64,000 bases of DNA from contig JAJDBJ010000047.1 of NCBI GenBank assembly GCA_029261395.1, positions 1 through 64,000 of the forward strand, read 5' to 3'. The translations under genes and the position numbers were made by a program. Every line of letters begins with the position of its first letter. The stretch's first letter is position 1. The DNA comes from Nitrospinaceae bacterium. GTDB lineage: Bacteria; Nitrospinota; Nitrospinia; Nitrospinales; Nitrospinaceae. Positions 54,477 to 62,593 of this stretch are shown here, piece after piece. A model generated the notes under the pieces. That model made no database searches. It worked only from the letters and a program-made list of their open reading frames with translations, and was not told the DNA's origin.

Positions 54477-54516
54477 AAACTATTTATCAGAATATTGATA
54501 TTCTGATAAATAGTTT
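54477..54516. promoter_or_regulatory. 40-base palindrome 14 bases before fic, likely operator
   Basis: Two 19-base perfectly complementary arms (AAACTATTTATCAGAATAT and its complement) flank a TG spacer. It lies between the promoter region and the ribosome site of fic. The core ATCAGAATAT-N2-ATATTCTGAT recurs at 54605-54632. Confidence 0.7.
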
Positions 54517-54604
54517 GGATTATTACATATTTCCTATATAGCTACGTATACAATATATGGGGTAACTAAATGATTTCACACCACATATTGATCTAATAAA
54601 TCAT

Positions 54605-54632
54605 TATATCAGAATAATGATATTCTGATATA
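54605..54632. promoter_or_regulatory. Second fic-upstream palindrome
   Basis: TATATCAGAATA-atga-TATTCTGATATA, two perfect 12-base arms. Shares the ATCAGAATA core with the site at 54477-54516, 109 bases closer to fic. Two sites suggest cooperative binding, probably by the wHTH of Fic itself or by a lost partner. Confidence 0.65.
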
Positions 54633-54915
54633 TAAAATTAAAAGGAATATAACATCTGATAAGTTTAATAACTATAAGAATTTAAAGAGGTATTCTATTG
54701 GTTAAATTTTTGTCTTGTTGTATACAGTAGCTATTTGGACCAACAATTCCCGCAAGGCCGTAAAGCTATAAGCTCAGATTTCATCCCTTCCCGAAAAAAG
54801 CCCCCAGAATTACTAAGGTGACCACCTTCGATCACCTGTAGAGGTTAATATTCTCTTCCTTATTGATCAATCAATCTGGATATTTGATTGGCACATCTCA
54901 CGGAGGGCAGAAAGA

Positions 54916-54936
54916 GGGGTCAAGTCTCTTCTTGAC
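54916..54936. repeat. GGGGTCAAGTCTCTTCTTGAC repeat (copy 2)
   Basis: Exact 21-base reverse-complement match to 4285-4305. No transposase is near either copy in this window. Confidence 0.65.
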
Positions 54937-55088
54937 ACCATAACGATTTCGGTTTTCCGCGTTCCTTTTCCATCTTGAAAGCCGGCCCTAGCCTTGAGAC
55001 CGATACAGGCAGCAACTTCTTCTCTATCAGGTTAATGCCCATGAGGGCGTTAAGAAATTGAATTTCCAGAGGAGGGAGTCTATGTTTT

Positions 55089-55110
55089 GTAGTTGCTCGG
55101 TTTATCGAGC
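55089..55110. repeat. AACTACA-associated hairpin, stem GCTCG/CGAGC (copy 4)
   Basis: GTAGTT then GCTCG-gtttat-CGAGC. Reverse-complement relative of 40646-40668. Confidence 0.6.
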
Positions 55111-55124
55111 GGTTTAGAATGATT

Positions 55125-55217
55125 AAAACACAGATTCTTCGCTAACGCTCAGAATGACAAAGAGCCAGGTATTGTCATCCTGAGGAGCCATGGGTGACGA
55201 AGGATCTATGTTTTTAA
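55125..55217. repeat. CTCAGAATGAC palindrome (copy 2)
   Basis: Arms CACAGATTCTTCGCTAACG/CTCAGAATGACA and ATTGTCATCCTGAGG/GACGAAGGATCTATG. Same arms as 25524-25612 with point differences, but a different centre. Confidence 0.7.
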
Positions 55218-55223
55218 ATGACA

Positions 55224-55246
55224 GCCCCATGAATGGGGCAACTACA
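55224..55246. repeat. AACTACA-associated hairpin, stem GCCCC/GGGGC (copy 5)
   Basis: GCCCC-atgaat-GGGGC followed by AACTACA; fully complementary, with a stem differing from the other copies on both sides. Confidence 0.6.
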
Positions 55247-55359
55247 AAAACAGAAGGAAGAAGCCCCCCGGCCCCCTTCGGAGAAGAGGGAGAAAATCAA
55301 CCACCCCTAACCCCTCCTTGAATAGGAGCCTTTGCGTAAGTACGGTTATCAGGAAAACC

Positions 55360-55463
55360 TAGATCCTTCGCTGGCGCTCAGGATGACAAATTGGGTGTAT
55401 CTTGTCATTCTGAGGACCGAAGTAGCCTGTCCTGAGCTTGTCGAAGGAAAGAATCTGGGTTTT
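55360..55463. repeat. CTCAGAATGAC palindrome (copy 3)
   Basis: Left arm AGATCCTTCGCTGGCGCTCA then GGATGACA; right arm TTGTCATTCTGAGG then a longer tail CTGTCCTGAGCTTGTCGAAGG before AAAGAATCTGGG. The tail is an insertion relative to the other copies. Confidence 0.65.
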
Positions 55464-55519
55464 AATACCCTAAGCCGGAGCTGATTTTGTTAAGGCGTTG
55501 AGGTGTGACCGGAACTTTA

Positions 55520-55543
55520 AAAATTACCTGCGGAGGTACTCCG
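55520..55543. repeat. CGGAGTACCTCCG dispersed hairpin (copy 2)
   Basis: Exact reverse complement of 19173-19196 over 24 bases. Confidence 0.65.
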
Positions 55544-55560
55544 CCGATGAATAGAGGCCG

Positions 55561-56220
55561 CTATTCCTCGTTCACTTCGCACTCGTATTCGCTGTCGTTG
55601 AGCCAGTTGATTTTCATGTAGGCGGGGAGTTGGGTGGTGGTATCGATGATTGCCGAACGGAGTTGTTCGCAGGACAAGTTTTCCGCCCCGCGCAGGTCGG
55701 CTCCTTTTAAATTCGCGCCGGTGAGGTCCGCCGACTGCAGTTTGGCGCCCTGTAAAATGGTTTTGGACAAATCGGCACCGGCAAAATTGCCCTCCATCAA
55801 AGTCGACGCGTGCCCTATATCCGCACCGGTGAAGTTGGCCCCTGCCGCATTCACCTCGGAAAAATCCACCTTGGCCAGGTTGGCTTCGAGAAAACAGGCC
55901 TTGCTGATATCGGCATCGAAAAAATTAGCGCCGCCCAGATTGGCGCGGGTGAGATCAGTCTCCATCAAGTCGGCCTGAGAGAAAACCGTACCGACTAAAA
56001 GCGCGCCCTCCAGGTTGGCTCCGCACAAATCGACATAGGACATATCCACCCCGCACAAATCCACGCGGGGTAAATGCATGCGGGCCATCGAAGGCAGACT
56101 GAGCCGATGCTTCAACAGCTTCAAAATGGCTTCCGCCTTTTTCAAAACGGTGTCCGCTTCTGTATGCTCTCTGTGATCTTCGAGGAAAGCCACCAGGGTC
56201 TCTTCTGAAAAATCAGTCAT
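55561..56220 (-). CDS. Pentapeptide-repeat protein
   Basis: A 219-residue cytoplasmic protein. From about residue 45 there are some twenty A(D/N)LXX pentapeptides, for example VDLCGVDMSYVDLCGANLEG and ADLMETDLTRANLGGANF, forming a right-handed quadrilateral beta-helix. The N-terminal 45 and C-terminal 35 residues are not repeats. Some pentapeptide proteins mimic DNA and shield gyrase, but most have no known role, and nothing here indicates one. ATG 56220 (MTDFSEET) is preferred, with GGGA upstream. Confidence 0.88.
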   Translation of the reverse strand: MTDFSEETLVAFLEDHREHTEADTVLKKAEAILKLLKHRLSLPSMARMHLPRVDLCGVDMSYVDLCGANLEGALLVGTVFSQADLMETDLTRANLGGANFFDADISKACFLEANLAKVDFSEVNAAGANFTGADIGHASTLMEGNFAGADLSKTILQGAKLQSADLTGANLKGADLRGAENLSCEQLRSAIIDTTTQLPAYMKINWLNDSEYECEVNEE

Positions 56221-56327
56221 CGGTATTCCCTTCAAATCCGTGGGTGAGTTCGACAAAAAGGGTATCAAAACCTGGGAGGGAATGGAATTAAATCCGTATT
56301 AATTTTGATCGCTTTTTGCAAATCACA

Positions 56328-57299
56328 TCAGAGAGTCAGATGCTTGCCGGGAATGAGGTACTGGTTGACGTAATCGTTGACGGCGTCTTCCAGGGAGAGT
56401 GTGGGGGAGATATATCCTGCGTTCCGGATTTTGTCCATCTCCGCGCAGGTGTGGTATTGATACTGGTCCCGTATGGATGCGGGCATCTCGATGTATTCGA
56501 TCACCGGCTCGCGGTTCATCGCGCCGAAGAGCGCCGCCGCCAGATCGTTCCAGCACCGCGCCTGCCCGGACCCCACGTTGAACAGTCCGTTGATCTCCGG
56601 GTGATCGTGAAAAAACAGGGTCATCGCCACCGCATCCTCAACATAAATAAAATCCCGCACCTGTTCGCCATCGCCATACTCCTTGCGATAGGATTTGAAC
56701 AGTCGCATCTTGCCGGTATCGCGAATCTGCTCGTACCCTTTCAGCACCATACTGCGCATGTCTTCCTTATGGTACTCGTTGGGTCCAAAAACGTTAAAAT
56801 ACTTGAGGCCCACCATCCGACTCAACACCCCTTCCTGCTGAGCCCACACATCGAAATCCTGTTTGCTCTGTCCGTACGGGTTGAGGGGTTTTAATGTTGC
56901 CAGACGGGAAACGTCATCCGAATACCCTTGCTGGCCATCGCCATAGCTGGCCGCGCTGGAAGCGTAGATGAACCGGATATCCCGCTCCAGACAAAACCGC
57001 GCCAAATGTTGAGTGAACTGAAAATTATTGCGGGTGAGAAAGTCGATGTCCGTTTCGGTGGTGGAGGAGCAGGCACCGAGGTGGAACAGGGTGTCCATTC
57101 CTTCCACAGACCCGGCGAGCACCTGCTCGAGAAAGGGTTCCGGGTTGACGAGGCGTGAAAATTTCAGGGCGGCCAGATTGTTCGTCTTCTCTGGATGATC
57201 CTCAACGTCGACGACACAAATATCGGTGCATCCGCGCCGGTTGAGGGCATGCACGAGCGCACTGCCTATAAAACCTGCGCCGCCGGTTACGACGATCAT
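56328..57299 (-). CDS. hldD: ADP-L-glycero-D-manno-heptose 6-epimerase
   Basis: Last step of ADP-heptose synthesis for LPS. The 323 residues open with MIVVTGGAGFIGSALVHAL, have FHLGACSSTTETD, the catalytic YASSAASYGDGQQGYSDD region with Ser, PLNPYGQSKQDFDVW with YxxxK, and LKYFNVFGPNEYHK. All match the HldD subfamily. It is about 14 kb from gmhA-hldE, so the pathway is split between two sites. Confidence 0.95.
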   Translation of the reverse strand: MIVVTGGAGFIGSALVHALNRRGCTDICVVDVEDHPEKTNNLAALKFSRLVNPEPFLEQVLAGSVEGMDTLFHLGACSSTTETDIDFLTRNNFQFTQHLARFCLERDIRFIYASSAASYGDGQQGYSDDVSRLATLKPLNPYGQSKQDFDVWAQQEGVLSRMVGLKYFNVFGPNEYHKEDMRSMVLKGYEQIRDTGKMRLFKSYRKEYGDGEQVRDFIYVEDAVAMTLFFHDHPEINGLFNVGSGQARCWNDLAAALFGAMNREPVIEYIEMPASIRDQYQYHTCAEMDKIRNAGYISPTLSLEDAVNDYVNQYLIPGKHLTL

Positions 57300-57317
57300 G
57301 ACAACTCCGGGGAAAAA

Positions 57318-58562
57318 TTAGAAGATAAAGCTTGATCCTTTTGTTTCCTTCGTTTCCCGGTGCATACTTTTCCAATCAAAACCGGGGAGAAGAGGCCGGG
57401 GCTTCTGGACCGAATGTTTGGATAATTTTTTGAGGACTTCAACACGGTCATTGCCTTCGGGGTGGGTGGAGAGATAGTTTGTCCATTCTGGGAGTGTTAT
57501 ACCTTCCTTATCCGTCTTTTTGGAATCCTTTTCTACAGAATCTTTTTTCTCAGGGTCTGCCGTCTTCTTATCTTTTTTCATCGAGTTCAGTTGACGGTGC
57601 TGTTCTTCCTCCAGCTTCTCAAACACCCGGATCATTCCCTGCGGATCAACGTGGGTCGCCAGCATCATCTTCATCCCTTCGGAATCTGCCTGGGATTCCA
57701 GTTGTCGACTGTAACGCAAATGCTCCAAAACACTGCCGGCTTGTAAAATCACATTGGTCATGGAATCCGAGTTGCCGGAAATAATCATCCCAAATAAATG
57801 GATCGCCTCGGACCGGATGATATTGCGTGTGGAGTGCCGTTTCAACACGTGCTGAAATTCATGAGCCAGCACTCCCGCCAACTCTTCCGGAGTTTCCGTT
57901 GCGTTGATGAGTCCCTGAAACACCACAATGGTACCACCCGGCAAAGCCATGGCGTTGACCATTTTAGACGGATGGACATGAATTCGAAAATGATAAGGTT
58001 GATCCGGAACCGCTGTCAGCAATCGTTTGGAAATGGCATCCAGGGCCTTGCGCACCTGAGGATCGGGCTCCTTGATAGAATCCTTGAACAGCATCTGAAA
58101 ATAATCCTGCCCCAACTTCTCTTCCCATGTTGTCGGGATTTTGTCGGCAACCGCATTGGTCATCGCCGGAATGGCATAGACCCAAATCGCAAAAATTAAG
58201 GGGGGAATAACGACCAGCGCCAGAATCATCAATACATATCTTAAGGATCTTTTGTGAGGCTGATTCCATATATTGCCCAGAGCACCCGGCGCTATTCGGT
58301 GCGCTTCATGAAGAAAACCCGGATCTTCGATCACGATGGCTTCAGGAACGATATCGGGATTGGAAGTGGAGCGCTCCAGACGAACCGGGCCTGTCGAATT
58401 AGTCCTGGATAATTGCAGGGAGGTATAGGGCCATTGAATCTGATGGCCGTCGGGAAAATACAGCACCAATTGCTGAGCGGTCAGGCGGAGCTTGACTGGA
58501 TACTTATTAGCGCTTTTGCCGTCATAAAAGGTACCCGAGAACTCGGATGGGGTGGCATTCAT
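57318..58562 (-). CDS. Membrane-bound M48 family metalloprotease
   Basis: A 414-residue zinc protease. A transmembrane helix (YVLMILALVVIPPLIFAIWV) lies near residue 110; the catalytic HExxH is in GVLAHEFQHVLKRHSTRNII, with the downstream Glu in QLESQADSEGMKMM. The first 95 residues form a cytoplasmic domain like that seen before the M48 domain of some homologues (TFYDGKSANKYPVKLRLT). A Lys/Asp-rich insert near residues 345-370 is unusual. It lies 30 bases downstream of the DUF898 gene, so the two are probably co-transcribed; this pairing is often seen in proteobacteria (recalled). Confidence 0.9.
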   Translation of the reverse strand: MNATPSEFSGTFYDGKSANKYPVKLRLTAQQLVLYFPDGHQIQWPYTSLQLSRTNSTGPVRLERSTSNPDIVPEAIVIEDPGFLHEAHRIAPGALGNIWNQPHKRSLRYVLMILALVVIPPLIFAIWVYAIPAMTNAVADKIPTTWEEKLGQDYFQMLFKDSIKEPDPQVRKALDAISKRLLTAVPDQPYHFRIHVHPSKMVNAMALPGGTIVVFQGLINATETPEELAGVLAHEFQHVLKRHSTRNIIRSEAIHLFGMIISGNSDSMTNVILQAGSVLEHLRYSRQLESQADSEGMKMMLATHVDPQGMIRVFEKLEEEQHRQLNSMKKDKKTADPEKKDSVEKDSKKTDKEGITLPEWTNYLSTHPEGNDRVEVLKKLSKHSVQKPRPLLPGFDWKSMHRETKETKGSSFIF

Positions 58563-58592
58563 ACTCTATCAGAAGGCTGGAAGCCAAACCGG

Positions 58593-59993
58593 TTAGAGTC
58601 CAATGTCGATGTCCATATCAAAACCATCGGCGGCTCCTTCGCCCAGGGCACTGCTCTTTTGCGCTTCCTGAACGATCTGTGATAATTGCATGTTGCCATG
58701 TACTGTCAGATGTTTTGCCAAAAATTTTCGGTATCGTATGATTACGAACGGAAGGGCAAGGAACGCCGTGAATGTGAGGAGCAATAGATTGGTGATGTTC
58801 AATAAAAACCATTGGCCTCCGGTAGCATCATACTTGAAAGTTCCTCCGGCAAATTGGGTTTTGGACCAATTATACCGGTCCAGATATGCAGAATAGTACA
58901 TGTAGCCGATAATTAAAGGAATCCATATCACAGGAAGAAACAGCTTTAACGCTAACTCGAGGTTAGCCTGCCCTTCAGAAATTCCCGGCATCAGAAGCGG
59001 CAATGCAAACGGAAGCCCTATGGACGCCACAAACAATAAATTTATTAACAGAAAAGCTTTGAGTATGTCTTTGCCTTCGCCATTATACTCGAAGGCCTGG
59101 TTGCCGAAGTGCGCGTTACTTTTCCAGAATTTCTGTTTTTGAACGGTGAAATACGGCCAGTACAAGCCCAGGGTCAAAAATGTAAACAGGTAACCTTTGA
59201 TATAAAGCCACAGGGCGCTTTTACGCTTTCCTCGAAAAGAAAGCCGGATACCCCGCCAGGCCGTTCGCGACAACCGGTACCGCATAGCGCCCACCATGAT
59301 AACCGGCAATAAAGATACAATTAGATAGGAAGTTCCTATTTCCGCATACAGCTGGGCTTCTGCACCCCAAGCCTGACCCAATGCATAAGAAGCGCCATTG
59401 AGCAAAGCCAGTATCAAACCAAAAATCACGGCTCCCTTAAACAGTTCGCCACCGGTGCCGTGATAATAAAACCGGTCCCCGGCGAAGGAGGATTGCTCCC
59501 ATAAATAGCGCCGGACTTTTGTTTTGCCCCAAAAATAATAAATACCCAGAGTGAAGATGGTCAAAATCCAGTTGATGAACATGATTTTGAACAACCCGCC
59601 ACCGGTACCGTGAAAGCCAACCGTTAATCCTTTTTGAGGAGTCTGCGGAACTGCTGGAGCTGAAACTTCGTCGGCGGATTCAAAGCTGGTTTCCGTGTCG
59701 GTCTCTTCAAAGGGCGGCTCCTCTTCCAAGGTGGCGATTCCAGCGATCGGGTCGACCGCTTGCTGTTGGCCGGAACGCTCGACCTGAAAACCGATACCCG
59801 TAAGATAATTTTCCGCGACAGCCGCCTGCTGATCGGAGACTTCTTTCGGAGTCTGCCAAATCTGCCCTTTGGAAATCTTCTCTAAAATGGCAGAAGCCTG
59901 ACCGGGAGCCATACGAAACATCAACGCCAGTTTTTTAGCAGCCGCGTCCTGGTCATCGCCAGCAAAATCACTCAGAGTAAGAAAACAGCTCAT
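58593..59993 (-). CDS. DUF898 (YjgN-like) membrane protein with extra N-terminal domain
   Basis: A 466-residue protein. The C-terminal 340 residues are DUF898: FHGTGGGLFKIMFINWILTI then FTLGIYYFWGKTKVRRYLWE, repeated as YHGTGGELFKGAVIFGL and FEYNGEGKDILKAF; about eight transmembrane helices. The N-terminal 80 residues (MSCFLTLSDFAGDDQDAAAK, RMAPGQASAILEKI, WQTPKEVSDQQAAVAENYL) are shared with the small protein encoded just upstream at 60053-60385. I know no name for this domain. Between them is an acidic linker. Confidence 0.85.
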   Translation of the reverse strand: MSCFLTLSDFAGDDQDAAAKKLALMFRMAPGQASAILEKISKGQIWQTPKEVSDQQAAVAENYLTGIGFQVERSGQQQAVDPIAGIATLEEEPPFEETDTETSFESADEVSAPAVPQTPQKGLTVGFHGTGGGLFKIMFINWILTIFTLGIYYFWGKTKVRRYLWEQSSFAGDRFYYHGTGGELFKGAVIFGLILALLNGASYALGQAWGAEAQLYAEIGTSYLIVSLLPVIMVGAMRYRLSRTAWRGIRLSFRGKRKSALWLYIKGYLFTFLTLGLYWPYFTVQKQKFWKSNAHFGNQAFEYNGEGKDILKAFLLINLLFVASIGLPFALPLLMPGISEGQANLELALKLFLPVIWIPLIIGYMYYSAYLDRYNWSKTQFAGGTFKYDATGGQWFLLNITNLLLLTFTAFLALPFVIIRYRKFLAKHLTVHGNMQLSQIVQEAQKSSALGEGAADGFDMDIDIGL

Positions 59994-60052
59994 AATTGAA
60001 ACCCAACTTGAAAGAAATTAATAGAAATCCCCCAATCAGACAACCCACGCGT

Positions 60053-60385
60053 TTAACGTTTTTTCTTGAACAGGTTTTTAATCTTACCGAATAAACCCGG
60101 TTTGCTCCCGTTGAAGTTTTCCGTAGGCATGCCCAGGCCCATACCGTCATCCGACATCACAGGAATGCTTTCCACCTCAAACCCCAGACTCTGCAGGTAG
60201 GGCTCCGCAACCTGGGATTGACGATCAGAAACCTGATGATCGAACTGCCAGGGATTGCCGTTGGCCAGGTTATCAACAACAACATCCGCTTCCTCTGGAT
60301 CCATACGGAATATGCGGGCCATTTTTTCGGTGGCATGTATTTGATCGTCGCCTGCCCAACTATTAATCATTAAGAAACAACTCAT
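60053..60385 (-). CDS. Small protein with the unnamed 'MSCFL' domain
   Basis: A 110-residue protein. Residues 1-75 match the N-terminus of the following DUF898 protein: MSCFLMINSWAGDDQIHATE, FRMDPEEADVVVDNLANG, WQFDHQVSDRQSQVAEPYL, then GFEVE. The rest is a linker and a basic tail (GLFGKIKNLFKKKR). GGAGG lies four bases before the ATG. The short form may regulate or pair with the longer one. No function is known to me. Confidence 0.7.
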   Translation of the reverse strand: MSCFLMINSWAGDDQIHATEKMARIFRMDPEEADVVVDNLANGNPWQFDHQVSDRQSQVAEPYLQSLGFEVESIPVMSDDGMGLGMPTENFNGSKPGLFGKIKNLFKKKR

Positions 60386-60566
60386 GGCGCCTCCAAGTGC
60401 TTACAGTTATGGTTAATGTGTTAAGTCTAAATAGTATCACTGATAATCCTTAATATTTAAAGTAAATATTTTAGCCCACAAATGATTGTTTTATATGATT
60501 TTCAAGCGCTGGGGCCGTCTGGCTTACCGGAAGGCCAAGGAGTCTGCCAGGAATCGGAAGGAGGGT

Positions 60567-61451
60567 CTAATAAAAGTCGTAGGCCATTTGCTGTTGGGTC
60601 CAACCCAGAAAGCCGTCCTGAAGGGGGTCCCCGGTAAATTTGTCGGCATTTTGCACCCATGTCTCGGGAGCATCCCAATTATCCCCAAAATGGTACAGGT
60701 ACATCTTGTTCCGGACTTCCCTGGGCAGTGTCATCAGTTCCTGGTAGGAAGCATGCACTCCACCCTGAAACAACTGGCAATCATGAAACATCACCTCCGC
60801 TTCCTCGCTGAAACGCTCCGGATATTCCCGGTCAAACATGGTGTCGCCGGAAATCCATACCTTTTTGTTGATAAACACCCCTGAGCACCATTGGGATTCA
60901 TCGACATTTAGAGCGCTGTCCGGAAAATGACGGGTTCGTGAAATCAACAACTCGATCGGACCGTATCGCATCATCCAGCATTTCCGGCCACAATCCTCGA
61001 TCGGACTTGGCCGGAGAATATCAAAGAAATCGGTGATTTGGAGAGACCGGCCCTGATTGACTTCACAGTATTCCGCGCCGCCCGACAAACTTTTACTCCA
61101 CAGCAGATCCTGGTAATCCCGCAGAATAATCAGCTTCGGTTGACGCGGGGGTTGGTTGTACCGGTTCATCAGCATTATTTCCTCAAAACCACCGATGTGG
61201 TCGGCATGACTGTGGGTCGGAAAATAGCAATTCACATCCCGCACGCTCAAACCGATATCATTCAGTGCCAGAGGCCCCTGGGTACCGCAATCAATCAGCA
61301 CATGATGGTCCCCCTGAATCACCAGGATGTTGGATTGCCGCCGCTTTTTGGCAAAGGCAGACCCCACGCCGATAAAAATCACGCGCAAATGGCCGTCCGT
61401 CGTCAAGGAAAGAGGTTTCCCCTGCTCGCATATTTTGTTAACTTCGTACAT
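60567..61451 (-). CDS. Metallo-beta-lactamase fold hydrolase
   Basis: A 294-residue MBL-fold enzyme. Zinc motif CYFPTHSHADHIGGFEEIML (HxHxDH). Earlier residues include VIQGDHHVLIDCGTQGPLAL; later MFHDCQLFQGGVHASYQELM supplies an Asp and His. This resembles the RNase Z/phosphodiesterase-like hydrolase group, with no RNase J or glyoxalase features. Start ATG 61451; the upstream TTG is not needed. It is monocistronic. Substrate unknown. Confidence 0.85.
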   Translation of the reverse strand: MYEVNKICEQGKPLSLTTDGHLRVIFIGVGSAFAKKRRQSNILVIQGDHHVLIDCGTQGPLALNDIGLSVRDVNCYFPTHSHADHIGGFEEIMLMNRYNQPPRQPKLIILRDYQDLLWSKSLSGGAEYCEVNQGRSLQITDFFDILRPSPIEDCGRKCWMMRYGPIELLISRTRHFPDSALNVDESQWCSGVFINKKVWISGDTMFDREYPERFSEEAEVMFHDCQLFQGGVHASYQELMTLPREVRNKMYLYHFGDNWDAPETWVQNADKFTGDPLQDGFLGWTQQQMAYDFY

Positions 61452-61704
61452 AGACAAATGGCCTGTTGATGAATTTTCAGCTAGGGTTCAAATGACGGGA
61501 TGTTTTATACCTTTTTACAATTAGAAACGATTCAATTAAAATACGCTACAAAAAAATCACTGTATTAAAAATCAAGGCGTTACGAAAAAGGAGGCTCTTT
61601 CAGCTCTTCCTGAAAAACTACTGTAAAACCCTTAACGAAACGGTCTTGTCGGTATTTTTTCCGACCCCAACAGAGAACAACAATTTACCCTTGGACTTAT
61701 ACTT

Positions 61705-62592
61705 ATGAAACCTACTTTAAATTTATTGAGCAAAACCAAAGCTGAATTAACAGCGATAGCCCGGCGAAAAAAAATTCCGGTGACGTCTGGAATGCTCAAG
61801 GATGATTTGATCAAAGCCATCAAAAAGGGTCTGCGAAAAATCGAAACGCAAAAAAAATCCAAAACAGCCGCCGTAAAAACTCGCAAAAAGACCCCGGCTA
61901 CCAAAACAGCCAAAAAAACTTTAAAAAAGAAAAGTTCAAAACCACCCAAATCCAAAACTGCGAAACAACCCAAATCCCCGGCCCGCACCCCAACCACCGC
62001 CAAGCGAATTAAAACCCCGGTTAAAAAGACCGCCCTCAGAAAAAGTCCTGCAAAAGGGAACGCAAAAAAAACTCCCGTTAAAAAGTCTGTCTCGCGCAAA
62101 CCCAAAACGATCCTCTCTCCAAAAACAATTAAAAGGCAGGAACTCCCTAAATCCGTGGGAACCCCGTCAGATCTACCCGAACGCTATAACGATCATCGTC
62201 TGGTGGTGCTGGCACGCGATCCCAACTGGGCCTATGCCTACTGGGATCTTGATGCGGCACGAGTGCGGGATCTGCTCAGCAAAACAGGCCAATCTCCTGA
62301 CAAGGCCCGCTGGGTATTGCGGGTGTTTTCCGCCGGGCTCACCCCGGCAGAAGACACGGGACATTTTTTTGATATCAACGTCGATGTGAAAACCGGAAGT
62401 TACTATCTGGACCTTTCACGTCCCGGTGGGCGGTTCATTGTGGAAATCGGTGTGATCGATTCTTCCGGCATGTTCCGGACCACCGCCCAATCGAATCCCG
62501 TCATTCTCCCTGTCGACCAACCCTCGGAAACCATCGCGCCAGTGGGAACGGCTCCTGCGAGAGTGTCGGACTCTTCGGACGGATCTCAATAA
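61705..62592 (+). CDS. Rho-N/histone-H1-like/DUF4912 fusion protein
   Basis: A 295-residue protein of three parts. Residues 1-45 (LLSKTKAELTAIARRKKIPV) look like a Rho N-terminal/SAP-type domain. Residues about 48-145 are dominated by Lys, Pro, Thr and Ala in H1-like (KTPVKKS, KTAKKTL) blocks. Residues 150-275 are DUF4912 (LPERYNDHRLVVLARDPNWA, YAYWDLD, VDVKTGSYYLDLSRPGGRF), a beta-sandwich-like domain often found near GH57 glucan enzymes. The GH57 gene follows after one base. It may bind glucan, DNA or both. Confidence 0.82.
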   Translation: MKPTLNLLSKTKAELTAIARRKKIPVTSGMLKDDLIKAIKKGLRKIETQKKSKTAAVKTRKKTPATKTAKKTLKKKSSKPPKSKTAKQPKSPARTPTTAKRIKTPVKKTALRKSPAKGNAKKTPVKKSVSRKPKTILSPKTIKRQELPKSVGTPSDLPERYNDHRLVVLARDPNWAYAYWDLDAARVRDLLSKTGQSPDKARWVLRVFSAGLTPAEDTGHFFDINVDVKTGSYYLDLSRPGGRFIVEIGVIDSSGMFRTTAQSNPVILPVDQPSETIAPVGTAPARVSDSSDGSQ

Positions 62593-62593
62593 T

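Larger units (their letters stand above)
54464..55560. other. 1.1 kb gene-free stretch: operators, AT-rich DNA and repeats
   Basis: From 54464 to about 54750 the DNA is very AT-rich and holds the two Fic palindromes. Then come the 21-base copy of the GGGGTCAAG repeat (54916-54936), two AACTACA hairpins, two long CTCAGAATGAC palindromes, C/G-rich runs near 55267, and the CGGAGTACCTCCG repeat (55520-55543). No coding sequence is seen. Confidence 0.65.

Noticed and set aside
54464-55560. CRISPR array
   Set aside because: The repeats are palindromic, of unequal length and not regularly spaced; no cas gene is in the window.
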